A stretch of DNA of 64,000 nucleotides from Celoporthe dispersa (Eukaryota; Ascomycota; Sordariomycetes; Diaporthales; Cryphonectriaceae): positions 930,001 to 994,000 of the forward strand of contig WAID01000012.1 of the NCBI GenBank assembly GCA_016584495.1. Direction: 5' to 3'. Shown here piece by piece: positions 1-11,635 of the stretch. The first letter of the stretch is position 1, and the number at the start of each line of letters is the position of its first letter. Made by a program: the position numbers and the translations under genes. The notes below the pieces were generated by a model, which was not told the DNA's origin, did no database searches, and was given only the letters and a program-made list of their open reading frames with translations.

Positions 1-283
1 AAAGTGGTCCGATCAATTGTTACTGCCAAATTTTGACCAGACCAACCTGCACCGGGCAAGCCTGAACCACCCGAGAGAAGGGAACCACAAACCAGCTCTC
101 TTCCTACCTCCCATACTCTCCCTCACCCAGTCACCACAACCAGCCACTCTCCACTCAGAACTTTAGCTGTCGATTCTCTCCCTCAAGGCTCAGTCCTCCG
201 CCTTGCCCGACCTCGCTTCAACCCTCCTCCAAGCCGACGACAACATATACAGAAAAATAAAAAAAAATAAAAACTTGCAGAAA

Positions 284-1134
284 ATGTCTCTCCTTCGTAT
301 CGCCGCCCGGGGCCCCGCGACCTCGACCTCCTCCTTCTTCCGAGCCACCACCCTCCGAGCCCGGCCCTCGATCGCCCTCGCCCGCCCGGCCTTCAGCACC
401 TCGTCGCGTCTGCGATCCGAGCACCAAGAGGAGTCCTTTGAGGACTTCAGCGCCAGGTGAGACCCTCCCCCGTCGCGACCACCCATCCCGGGCCAAGGGA
501 AGAAGCAGAGGCCCACCAAGTGGCACGAGAGGTGGCAGCTGTGAAAAGTCACGTCATATACCCCGGCCGAGGCCAATTGGGTCGCGACACAAGCTCCAGC
601 ACCGGTCAATGAGGCTGACAGACCCCCTCATGGTGATGTAGATACGAGAAGGAGTTTGAGAACGTGCAGGACGTCTTTGAGCTCCAGGTCAGTTTTTGCT
701 TGCCCGTCCGAGCCGAGGGCATATAAGGCTCAGAGTTCCCCCTCCCCTCTGTCCTCCCTTTGGACAGAACGGCACGAAGCTCGACGGCTGACCCCGACAC
801 GGTGACGCAGCGCAACCTGAACAACGCCTTCGCTTACGATCTCGTCCCCTCGCCTTCCGTGTGCACCGCCGCCCTGCGCGCCGCCCGGAGGGTCAACGAC
901 TACCCTACCGCCGTCCGGATCTTCGAGGGTACGTCATGGTGCAACCTGCTGTAGACAACGATCTGTTGCGGCATAGGGACATAGTTACTGACGCTGGTGG
1001 GCATAGGCATCAAGTCCAAGGTCGAGAACAACGAGCAGTACCAGCAATACCTCAAGGAGCTCCAGCCCCTGCGCGAGGAGCTCGGCGTCATGCTGAAGGA
1101 GGATCTGTACCCAGAGGCCAAGGAGGAGCACTAG
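284..1134 (+). CDS. cox6: Cytochrome c oxidase subunit (COX6 / Cox5a family), mitochondrial
   Basis: This is a nuclear-encoded structural subunit of respiratory complex IV in the inner mitochondrial membrane. Four exons (284-456, 642-687, 811-928, 1007-1134) give 154 residues, the normal length for the family. The N-terminus is an Arg/Ser/Ala-rich, acid-free presequence (about residues 1-40) ending near FSTSSR. It is followed by the family signatures YEKEFENVQDVFELQ, NNAFAYDLVPSP and AARRVNDYPTAVRIFEG, and a charged C-terminus ending KEEH. The ATG at 284 opens the presequence; the in-frame upstream reading from 203 uses no good start. All junctions are GT-AG and phase-consistent, and no frame break is seen. 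It converges with the chromatin gene at 1897. The function follows from strong family resemblance. Confidence 0.95.
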
Positions 1135-1896
1135 ACACAGATGCTGTCTCGGCGCTGACTACCCAGGCAGTCATCCTGTCGAATCTCTCGCGGCGGCGGA
1201 AGGGGCAGACCAGAGGACAGGCAGGCATTCTCCCTTCTGACCCGATGGCTGAAAAGCAGCTTGAAAAGCAGTTTCTGTATATTTGTTCTACCACCAATGA
1301 TCCCGGGAAAAAATAAAAACAAAATCGAGCCATAGACAAAAAAAGCAGAGGGGGGAGAGGGGGGAGAGAGAGCAGGGGGGGGGAGCACACGTGGTTGATA
1401 TCCATTCCAAATCCCCTTTTTCACTTGCAATAGAAGCGAGGTAGGGAGGAGCGGGAGGCCAACTTCAATCTTAAATGCTGTGTACGTTTTCGTTGATACA
1501 TGTCTGTCGAATAAAGACGTGATGGTGACAACAACCTCGTGCTGCTTGTGCGTGCTTTTATCATGTGTTACCCAAACGCCATTGAGGCTCGGTTCGATTC
1601 ATCCCCGGTAGGTTCCCTGCGCTGTCCACCAAGTACCGTAACAATTATTGGTTCAAAGTTATGAATGCTGCCCTCCCCATCGAGGACGACAAATTACCCG
1701 CGCTATACGGACAGCAAGTAAATTGACAGCGTAAGATAGACGAAATGAATGAGAGCCCTCTGGCTGGCTGTATGAATTGCTAGTCTATCCTTGTTTCCCT
1801 CTAACACCGGTTCCCACAAGCCATAGAGAGTACAAAAGGGGAAACAATTTGCTTTAACTAACCCGCCATCTCGACAAGGCTGCGCTCCGTTCGCCC
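1135..1896. other. Convergent intergenic region (3' ends of cox6 and the chromodomain gene)
   Basis: No gene is seen. The first 250 bases hold a G-rich stretch (GGGGGGAGAGGGGGG around 1350-1365) and AATAAA-like sequence near 1311 and 1510, fitting the cox6 3' UTR. The segment GGTTCGATTCA near 1592 resembles a tRNA B box, but there is no A box or acceptor stem. Confidence 0.6.
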
Positions 1897-4800
1897 CTAC
1901 AGCTCCCTCAGATGCGATCCCCTGGGCCCGAACAGATTGCCTCCCGGTCCACCGCCGTTCCCACCATTCCCGTTCCCGCTTCCGCTGGGGCCTCCGTTGT
2001 TGTTGTTGCTGTCGGCAACGGGGCTTGTGTTCCGGCTGCTCACCTGGCGAATGCGTGGCGAGCGGGGCACACTACTTCCGCGTGTCTCGCGGCCGCCGAA
2101 GCGGGCCTTGTACGCGCGCATCTCCTCGCTGCGGCGTTCAATCTCGCGCTCGCGGTCGAGACGGGCCTCCCTCTCCAGCATCCACTTGTGGCGCAGCGAG
2201 GCGTCGGTGCGCTCAGCGGCCATGCGGCGGATCTCAATCAGATTCGCGCTGCCGCGCGCCTCGAGGTCCCGGACCTGCTGTCTCAGCTCAGCGTTCTCCT
2301 GGCCCAGGGCCGCGGCCTTATCCGAGGCGTCCTGGTAGCGGTCCCGCGCGAAGTCGAGGTCCTTGCGGATGCTGGCGGCCTGGCGCTCCGCATTGGTGAC
2401 TGCGTCCTGTGCCTTCTTGAGGGCGAGCTCGCGCTGGGCGACCTGGGCGAGGGTCGGGTTCTCGGATGTAGTGAGCTCCCGGAGCCGGGCCTCGAGCTGC
2501 TGCCTGTCCTCGACGAGCTTAGCAGCCTTGGACTCACTGCGATTGAGCTCCTTCTGGATCTTCTCTTTCTCCTGGATTGCCTGGTTGCGCTCAGCCTCGA
2601 ACCTGCCACGTTCGCCAACTGCATCGTAGTATTTAGGATGGAACCTCTGGATGGTCTTGATATAGCTCTTGACCTCGTCACTCTTCCTGTTTAGGCCGGC
2701 TTGTAGATCTTTGACCTGTGACCGGAGGGGGGGGGGAGGTCAGCGGTTGGTATGAGATGCAGTGCAGTCTAAATCCACTTACAAGGCCAACCAGATCCTC
2801 CAGCTTCTCGAGTGACACTAAAGCCATGCCATCCTTCACCTGCACGTTGTTGCCGAGGCGAGCCATCAGCTCCTCGCTCGGCTGCTCATCATCTGACGGC
2901 AGGCCCATGCGGACCCTCTTGGACTCCTCAGGCTCCTCCCCTGCATCCTCACGTCTGCGCTTCAGGCTCCCGTCCGACGTCATCCGGTCTCGCGCGCCTT
3001 TGTAGTAATCGAAGATGAAGTCAGGAATGTGCTGATGCGCCCAATTGTCCCACCTAAGAACTGGGGGATGAAATCCGGTCTCGTCTACTAGGTACCGAGC
3101 CAAATCACTGGCGAACTGATGGGGTGGTGGTATGCCGTCCAAAATCGTCTCGTCCTCTGCATAATTGGCCAACGCGGCGATGCATTCCAACTGCGCGAAC
3201 CTTCTTTCCATAGGCTCCATTTTGGGAGACAGGCGCTGGTTGAGATGCTCGAGCGAGTAGAACTCGACCAGGCAGAAGATCATGGGTGTCTGGTCGTTGA
3301 GCTCTTTGGTCTTGTACGGCTGGAGCACACCGGAGGTCTCCGCGGTCTCGTCGTAGGCGATGACAATATTCTCGGTAAGACGCGGTGGTTGAGCTGGTTG
3401 AGTCGTATCGACCAGAATCACCTTGCATGCCGAGCCGTCTTCAGATGATGGATGCAACCAGTCTTGTTGTTGTGCATGACGGTATGTAAAACCGCCCTGG
3501 CTTACAATGGCCTCCACCTTCTCCGCCACTGAGCCTCCGGCAGTGAGGATGACAATCTCAACTTGAACGTCCCGCAGCCGGTCGAGGAGTTCGTAGAGAA
3601 ACGAGAGTTTGCTCGTGGTATCGCGAGCATATCTCATCCATTCTGCCTGTGTCAGGCTGTCCAGGTCTTTGTGATATGGTGGGAGGTTGCTCATCTCGCA
3701 CAGAGAGCGAAGCATCGCGTCGATTCTCGCGATCACTCTATCGTCCGGCGAGAGTGGCGTGTTCTGTGAGAAAGTGGCCTTGAAAGCCTCTATGTCCTGA
3801 TGATTGTATCCGAGAATCTCTAGCCACTGAGCTCGAGCCCGTGCTGGAGGTGGTAATGCAATGATGTACTGGTTGGCTGCGGTATCCGCGGAAGAGAGAA
3901 TTCCATATCGTTCTTCATCCCGCATCACAGTGTCAGGAGTCTTCACGCCCTCTACGGGTTCAACGGTACCAAGCATATCAGAGTCCTGCGACGATGCTTT
4001 TAGAAGTGCATCTGACACTGTCGCTGCAAGTAACGCAGACGGTGAGATTGTGGCGGGAATGTCCTCGCTGTTTGGACCGCCAGGCACGAGTCCATGATTG
4101 ACAGCTGTCGTCGCAAAGGCCATATTCACATCGGCAGCGGGTTTGCTCACAGCTGCTGTTGGTATGGTCGTCGCCGGGGATGCCTCATTCAACTCGGCCG
4201 CTGACGCAGAACTCTGCTGAAGATCCAGTGGATTAGGAAACAGAACAGCTCCAGCATCGTGACCCCATGATGGCACGAGCTCTTCACCGACTTGCGAAGG
4301 TGCCTGGGCGGGGTTCTCGGTACTGTCCAGCTCAACAGTGCTGAGTATGTCGGACGGCGAGATGGGTGTTGGGGGCTCGTCACCAGTTCGATTTGCTCCA
4401 CTACTGGTTTGTGCAGCATCAACTGGACGCTCGGAAGACCGTCTCATGTGCGGAGGGACAGAGAAGTGCATCTGGATCGCTCGAAGCGCTTCCATTGCCG
4501 CGCGCTCCGACTCGGGAGGCTGTGAATCATCCATTATTGCAAGCCGTGATTCTGTGTCTGTTGGGAAAGCGTATTAGTCGAGCCGGAGAACTGCGTGCTA
4601 TCTGTCAGTCATCCCGAATCTGTGAGGACTTTGCGTAGAAAAGGTCAATTTTCTTACAGGTTGATGTAGCACAGGAGTGGATTCGTGCGTCTTATGTGCC
4701 ACAGGCTGCCCAGAGACCTCCAATCGACGCTCTCCAGATTCTCCTGACTTTTCTTGTGACGTATCTGGGACGACCTCGTAGTCTTCAGATGCGGAAAAGA

Positions 4801-6134
4801 ATGCTTCAGTTTGTGTCAGAAAGTGGGACTGCTGATTTGACAACGGTGAAGTCTTTTGTGCTGGCTGGTGGGAGTCGTCCAGAGGAGTATCCTGTGCGGA
4901 CGAGGCGAGCTGTCGAGACGCGCTTGTTACGACGGTGGGTTCTTGAGATTGTATTCCAGACCTCGCTGATAGACTGAACTCGCCGGCCTCGAACGGAGGT
5001 TGCGTCAAGAAACCCTGAAAGGTGTCCCTGGACGATGGGAGCCTGGCTGAGGCTTGAGAGTCTAGAATAGGCTGGAGCAGAGGAGCGGGAGGGTGTTCTT
5101 GAGAGAGAAGCTGGCCCTCAGCATGAAAAGAAATAGATGCGTGCTCAAAGGACAGCTGATTGCTATCAGGTTGTCGAGACGGAACTGAGGACCCTGACGA
5201 CTCTTTGTGACTGGCTTTGTGGCTTCCAACCTCACTTCGCGGGATCCCTTCACCAGTCCACGACAATTCCACAGGATCCTGGCTGATATCTGTGGAAAAT
5301 TCCTGTGAATCAGGAATGGTAGTCTGGCTGATGTTTGTCTTAGCTCTGATGGCTGTTGGTGCCTGTTGAGATAGATCCGACCCAGGAATGATGGACTGCG
5401 AATCAGCAACTCCAACAACACTCTGGCCTGGGTTTGAAGAGATTATGAGGAACTGTGGTGGCGGTAGTTCGTTCTCACAGTCCGAATAGGGGAAGTTTGA
5501 GAGCTCAGACGCAGGAACCGCGAGGACGTCGGCAGTGTCGAAGTCAGGCCTGGACTTGAGGAAGTCTGACCTGGACTGAAGCTCAATGTAAATAGCGGCT
5601 GAAGAACTGCTGGATGACGGCTTCGCGACTTGATCTTGCGTTGGCCCTGGACTCGAGGAGGTAATACCAAGCAGAACCCGACGTTGCTTCTCCCACTCCC
5701 AGTCCTCAACAGCTTCCTCGTTGGCGTTTTCCGCAGGCTCCTATCCCGGGATGGTTAGCACTGCATGACCACCCAGGACCGGATGAGATAAAGAGGGAAA
5801 AAGAACCATGGTCATGAGCCTCACTCACCCAGGAAGGTTCAAAGGCTTCCCCAGTTATGGGATTATCGGCCCAGTCAATTTTGTAATGGCGCTGGCCGCC
5901 TATGAATTTCTCGTCGATAATATCCTTGATGGCGAAAAGGTTATCTTGGAGGGGCTCATCGCGCAGCTTTCGTCTCTTGGTCTTCTTGGCAGGAGTCGAC
6001 GGTGATGACCTGCCCCTTTTCCTGTTGTTCTTCTTACGAGTATATCTCCGTGGCTGCTCGGAGGTGGTGGCGTTGGTGGTGTTTCCTGTCACCTGCGACG
6101 ACGATGTCCTGATCCTGCGCTCGGGACTGATCAT
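1897..6134 (-). CDS. Chromodomain protein with HDA2/3-type domain and C-terminal coiled coil (CDP-2-like)
   Basis: Likely a heterochromatin histone-deacetylase complex subunit. Four exons (6134-5829, 5740-4658, 4519-2783, 2715-1897) give about 1314 residues. A Lys/Arg-rich nuclear signal (residues 33-57) precedes a chromodomain (about 67-115, LFAIKDIIDEKF...HYKIDW...FEPSW; candidate aromatic cage F67, W88, F98). A roughly 600-residue low-complexity linker rich in DSQ/SQ follows. Around 740-960 comes a Rossmann-like segment resembling class II HDAC complex subunits 2/3 (LSFLYELLDRL, VEIVILTAGG, KVILVDTT), then a 200-residue coiled coil and a Gly/Asn-rich tail. Neurospora CDP-2 of the HCHC complex is the closest candidate I know. 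The exon 2/3 junction is the weakest call: the in-frame acceptor lies just inside a second ATG (4534), so two genes cannot be excluded. Confidence 0.75.
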
Positions 6135-7852
6135 TGACGCCTAGTCAAGTCTGACGCGACCCATAGTCGCATTGCACGTCGCGCGGAGAGGAAAACGGGC
6201 ACAGCACTGTTTATTCGCGCAAGGAACAGTGTGCTACCTGTAGGAAGGGGCTATGGGTGGTCCCTGCGAAGCGTTGACTGGGAAGGCGGGACGGTGGTGA
6301 TGAGATGCTATGAGCGTGGATCGTAGCAGTAGAGACAAAGTAAAGATGAGTGGCAGGCACTGACTGAGTGACAAGTGACTTACTTCCTGACAAGGGTCAC
6401 ATAAGGCTGGGTCACGTCTTGCCCAATGCGGCATGCCATTTGCATCCATGCGTCGTTCCGGCCCTTGTTTGTACATGAGAGATCCATAGGATCTCTCAAC
6501 TGTCTCGCTAATATTTTAAGCCTGAAAGGCGTCAAAAAGCCAAGCTACATACTATACATGTCATTGTCAGTTTTGAGATTCATATGAAATACCCTGCGCT
6601 GCCTCACGATGCGGCAACTCAACCCCCATATTTTCTCCAGACCGCCGTACAGAGGGAAGTTGCGATTGCAATCGGCAGCGCCCAGCTGCACAGGGCGATC
6701 ACGTGTACTACAGTGGCACAGTGGTAACGCGGTGATGCCTACCGCGCTGTCTTTCAGCGCAGTCTCCCTGCAGCAGCCCCTGACTGAGCCTGTATCTTTC
6801 CTCGCATGGTCCACCCCCTTTTTACTTAGTAGATGCTATCGTTTGCGCTGCTGTATAGCGTCTTGTCTGCTTACCCAGGTCTACACAAGACAAAGTAGAA
6901 TAATGCCCTAGATTCAGCACAGTGTCGCCTTTACCTCGAGGGCTCACTTTAATCCACTCGCCAAAGCCAAGGAAGGTCTGGCATCGCTATCGCAGGTATG
7001 GCTATCTATCCTCCAAAGTATGGTCTGGAGATCTGACAAACAAGTCAGGCCCGGCATTTCCCTCGCCTTCAAGTGTTGGACAAGGCAAGTTCTCATCTGT
7101 TTTTTTGCTTTTTGTTCCCCCTCATGTGGTCTTCAGTTTGCTTTGTGGGCTTACTAGGCAGGTTTGACATATTCCTGTCTGTGAGTCCACCCAGACTCAA
7201 AGGCTTTGGAGAGAGAAGAAAAAAGAGAACAGCGGCAAAAGAAGAAAAAGAAAAAACAAGAGAGGGTGCTTTTGTACTCCTTTTTTGTTTTTGTCTCTCG
7301 ATCCTTCCTGTGCCCCCCTCCCTGCTTCTTACCTGAAAATATTGTATTTCAGCAGCACCCAGCGGTGTGAGTTGCCTTGTTCGGCACGCTGTCCGGAGCT
7401 CATTACAGCGAACGGGTCTATCTTTGCAGGCCCGCCATCTACGGCAACCACGGCTGCCTTGTGTGCCGCTGCAAGTCCAATAGTTTGTGCACGTTTTTGC
7501 AGGCCTAATAGACCGAATCCCTCTGACATATCATGACCCAACCCAACCCTAGACAATTCCGGCCCGGGCTATTTGGATGGCCTCAAAGATTATGCCGATT
7601 CGTACTACGTAGAAGCGGGGGGATCGTCGGTGACCATGCATCACTAATCAGGCCTTACGCACCTGATGCCGGTCAAGCATGAGGCTCAAATAATTTCTAC
7701 AAATTCAGGACGTCCGCCTCCTCCTGTTTGGTGCGCTCGTCGTGCCCCTTGCCCCTCCTGCTTCCCCTCTCCCAGGCCACGCTGGCGACTCTACCCTTCT
7801 CGCGACTTACCGTGGTGACAGGGCGAGGACAGGAACAACACCATCAGTCAAG
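6135..7852. promoter_or_regulatory. Divergent intergenic region between the chromodomain gene and the sphingomyelinase gene
   Basis: About 1.7 kb without a supportable gene. An A-box-like motif (TGGCACAGTGGTAACG, 6712-6727) lacks a matching B box and stems, so I do not call a tRNA. A purine tract (7205-7266) and pyrimidine-rich DNA at 7730-7850 precede the next start codon. Confidence 0.5.
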
Positions 7853-9985
7853 ATGAAGCCTCAGGCCCCTCTCCTCGCCACGGTTGGTGTTGTCGCTGCA
7901 ACCAACACCAGCCTGCCAGGAGCCAGCGTCTATGTCGTCCCCAGCGCGTTCCCTACGACCGTCTATTCCTCCTACTACGTCAAGCCGGGGCCGACACAGG
8001 AGCCCCAGCCTGCCATCTTCGACCCTGTGCTGAACATCACCTTTCCCCTGAACCTGACGGACCCGTCCACCATCCCCACGACAGATCCAGACCCCGTTCT
8101 CTATCCCGAGGCTGCAGCCAACCTCACAGATGCCGCCGCCGAGGCCGTGATTTCCACCTCCATTGCTCAGATCATGGACATTATCAACGCGAACAACACC
8201 GCACTGACCGACAGCTGCTCGAAATGTGTCGCCGCCCTCTCGGTGGGCCAGATGGTGGCCAAGCTGGCCCCGTCCTATCTTCCAGACGCCATGGTCCAGC
8301 TCTGCCAGACCACAGGGTTCAGCACAAACTCGACGTGCCAGTCGACGTATGAGGCCAGCTCGTTTGGAGCCCTGTGGACACAGGTCCTGGCCAAGGCTGA
8401 CGTTGCAGGCCTGGACGGCCGGTACATCTGCTCGTCGCTGAGCACCAGCTTCTGCAGTGCGCCGCCTGTCATCCCCGCGGTGGCCACGTTTCCCAAGGAG
8501 AAGCCGGCTGGTGTGAGTGTGCCCGCGAGAAGCGGGAAGACGGTGAAGGTCTTTCACCTCTCCGACATGCATCTGGGTGAGTCGGGACTTTCCTGCTGAC
8601 TGCCCGTTTGTGGTACTTGCTCATCGTAACTCGGGTGTCCAGATCCCAGGTATGAGTATGGAACCGAGGCCAACTGTACCAGCAGTCCTTGCTGCAGGCC
8701 TAGCACCCCTTCAGCAAACGGAAGTGTGCCTACTGTCGAGCTCGCGGCTCCTCTGTATGGGTATTACAAGTGCGACTCGCCGTATTACCTGGCGCTGGCT
8801 GCCGTCCAGTCCATTGGCCCCTTGACGGGAACTTCCTTGGATGACCCTCCAGCGATGACCTTCTATACAGGAGACATAGTGACCCACGTGCCGGCGCAAG
8901 ACCAGCTGTCCCACGCGTTTGTCGAAGATGTCGAGGATTCCGTCCTGCAGATGTTCAAGGCCTACATCGGCGGCCCGATCTTTGCTGCTCTCGGCAATCA
9001 CGACAGCAGCCCGGAGAACAACGACGCACCGCACGCCATTGACAACGGTGGGCCCCTGGGCCAGCAGTTCTCCTGGAACTACGAGCACGTCTCGCAGCTC
9101 TGGGAGCACTACGGCTGGATCAACAGCTCGACGCAGGCTGACGCGGCCGTGCACTACGGCGCGTACGCAGTGACGCACCCTCTCGGCGTGCGAATCATCA
9201 CGCTCAACACCGACTTCTACTACAAGTCCAACTACTACGCCTTCCTGCACACCGTCGACCCGGACTACAGCGGCATCTTCAGCTTCCTCATCGACGAGCT
9301 GCAGAAGGCCGAGGACGCAGGCCAGCGCGCGTACGTCATGGGCCACGTCCTGACGGGCTGGGACGGCACCAACCCGATGCCCAACGGGGCCGACTACTTC
9401 TACCAGATCGTCGAGCGGTACTCGCCACACGTCATCGCGGGTGTGTTCTTTGGCCATACGCACGAGGACCAGGCCTTTGTATACTACACCAACAACGGCA
9501 CGAGCCAGACCGCCGAGAACGCCATCACCAATGCCTGGGTGGGACCCTCGCTGACGCCGCTGACGAACTTGAACTCTGGGTACCGCATGTACGAGGTCGA
9601 CACGGGCAGCTTCGAGGTCATGGAGGCGTACACCTTCTACAGCGACGTGAACAGCTTCTCGAGCCTGGACGGCTCCGGACCCGCATGGGAGTTTGAGTAC
9701 TCGACCCGCGCCGTGTACGGAGAGGCGGCAGGGTGGGACGCAGCGGACCCTCTGAACGCGACGTTCTGGCACCGGGTGACCGAGGCCATGGAGGCGAACC
9801 GGACGCTGGTGGAGCTGCAGAACAAGTTCCAGGGCAAGAGCAGCGTCATGAGCCCTAACTGTACGAACCAGGCTTGCCAGGATGCGAGGGTGTGTTATAT
9901 GAGGAGTGGCAGCGTGGGATTAGGAAAGCAGTGTCCTCAGGGATTCGGTAGCGTGCAGAGCGCCTTTACTGGCGTGAACTATTGA
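7853..9985 (+). CDS. Acid sphingomyelinase-like phosphodiesterase (saposin B + calcineurin-like phosphoesterase)
   Basis: A secreted or vacuolar enzyme expected to hydrolyse sphingomyelin-type phosphodiesters. Two exons (7853-8576, 8643-9985) encode 688 residues. The ATG at 7853 starts a hydrophobic signal-like N-terminus; the same frame is open upstream to 7742, but no typical secretion signal starts there. A Cys-rich saposin-B region (about 120-205, CSKCVAAL...LCQTTGF...CSSLSTSFC) precedes the metallophosphatase core with metal-binding motifs LSDMHLG/DPRYEYG (split by the intron), TGDIVTH, ALGNHDSSP, MGHVLTG and FFGHTHEDQ. Many N-x-S/T sites and C-terminal cysteine pairs fit an extracytoplasmic glycoprotein. 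The frame is intact. Substrate specificity is inferred from family only; a broader phospholipid phosphodiesterase role is possible. Confidence 0.9.
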
Positions 9986-11635
9986 GGAAGGGAAAAGGAA
10001 GCATAAAGAGAGGGGGGATGTATCCAGGGTTGTTTATATTCATCTTATAGCTTTGAAAGGGGGAACCCGTCCCATAATGCTCAGCCTTGCCTGCAGCCGG
10101 TTGAATCACGATACTGCTCTCTCCAAGAGGACGGACGCCTGGTAAGAAATCGAAGCTCCGCAGGTCGCCCGTTTGGGAAGCTTTTTCCAAGGTGGCTTGG
10201 GTGGCAGTGGGCACCTGCAGTTTCCTGGATCCATCTGCTATATATCTGTTACATTGACTGGCATCTTGCATGCCAATCAAAAGAAAAAATTTAAGACATC
10301 GGGTTGCTTTTCCCGTGAAACCTTGGGAAGGCACTGGGCCACATGCACCTAAGTATCAAGCCGAGATTAGCTGAGCAGGTCACTACATGGGCTCCTCCTG
10401 CAGGTGGTGGTACCTTAAAAGTGCAGCAGCCACCCAACTCCATTCCAGGACCCCCTCTTGCCCCTCGCTCTTGGTCTCTGCAGCTTTCCCTCTCCTCGCC
10501 CTCCTCCTTCTCCTCTACTATAACCTCTTACACCTTCACCACCTCGCCCAAAGAACCAAGCAGTGCGCCAGCTCAAGCTGGTCTCTTTCCTTGTGACTGC
10601 GTACCTGGAACTTTCCTGGATGGAGCTGAGTAACAATGTGTCATCCAGTCCCACCCCAGGAATTTTATATTCCTATATGCAGCTGCCCATGCAGGCACAA
10701 GCACTGAGGCAGAATCTTGGGGTGTCCAGGACAGTGGTAAGCTATCTCGCTCCCTCTCCCTCTTCTTTGCCCACCATTTTCCCTCCTTGTCTTTGCAGCG
10801 GCTTGTAGCAGATTGCACCTCAGTCACTCTCTCACTGTCTCTATCCATATTATGCCACCTGTAACTGTTGTGAGCTGCGTCATGGGTTGGATCAATACTG
10901 GTGCATCTCCTCTTCATCATAGTACCTGTTTCCCTCCCTGAGCGGGTGTGAAGTGTAGTGAAGTTGCACGTCAGTCTTAACTCACCAGTGGGGAGGGGGA
11001 GCTGCTCTTGGGGTTCCTGATGAGCCGCCAAGTGGGGCAGCAGCTGGGGGGCCAGCCACTATATGGTCACGGCCTGTCTTTTTGGCTATAGTGCTTGCAG
11101 ACAAAGCAGACTCCCACCCTTACTAACTACCAACCTTCAAGATACCCCCACTGTCACCACGACCACCACGGCTGCCACGACCACGGCTGCCACCACTTTT
11201 CTCGTCCGCAGCCGGGGCTTTTACGCCAGGAACCTCAGCAGTCGAAAAGACGGATCCCCACGGCAGATCATACTTGCGAGTCCTCCCCGCGAGGAAATCC
11301 CCTCGAACGTCCAGTGGCTAACGGCGCGCGACGGCAGGCTACTTCCTCCCCCCCACGGCCACGCGTCTGGCGGTGTACCGACGATACACCCAACCGACGG
11401 CCAGGTATCTCAGCCAGGGACATCCAGGGATACATGGTAGCTCTCCCAGCTCATTTACATACCACAGCAAACGACATTTCGCTGAGCCTGTGACAGGGAC
11501 CCGATCAAGAGGTACCGGTCTGGCAGGAGCTGCTTCCCTGACTATGGGTACGTGCCACTGATGATGACGACGACAACGGTGATCATGATTACGACTGGGT
11601 GCTGAGGCGAGAATAGGAACCCGCAGGAGAGCACG
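9986..11635 (+). other. Intergenic / probable 5' leader of ulp1
   Basis: About 1.65 kb. The left part is the 3' flank of the phosphodiesterase gene. Pyrimidine-rich blocks at 10430-10560 look like promoter or leader. Between 11063 and 11436 lies an open frame with a Thr/Ala-rich stretch produced by a short CACGACCAC/GGCTGCCAC repeat (about 11155-11195). At 11556-11620 another frame reads as an acidic Asp-rich peptide. Either could be an unrecognised 5' exon of ulp1; neither has a convincing start and splice chain. Confidence 0.4.

Noticed and set aside
1585..1610. tRNA B-box-like GGTTCGATTCA
   Set aside because: No A box upstream and no acceptor stem; an isolated match.
1912..2694. Plus-strand open frame (260 codons) over the coiled-coil exon
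   Set aside because: Leu/Ala-rich antisense of the Glu/Arg-rich coiled coil.
6700..6770. Possible tRNA gene or tRNA-derived SINE
   Set aside because: Only an A-box-like motif (TGGCACAGTGGTAACG) is present; no B box GGTTCGA follows at the right distance and no cloverleaf forms.
8711..9772. Antisense open frame (353 codons) over the phosphodiesterase gene
   Set aside because: Mirror of codon bias in the sense gene; no recognisable protein motifs.
10573..11031. Minus-strand open frame of 152 codons upstream of ulp1
   Set aside because: Low-complexity composition and no recognisable family; fits chance in promoter DNA.
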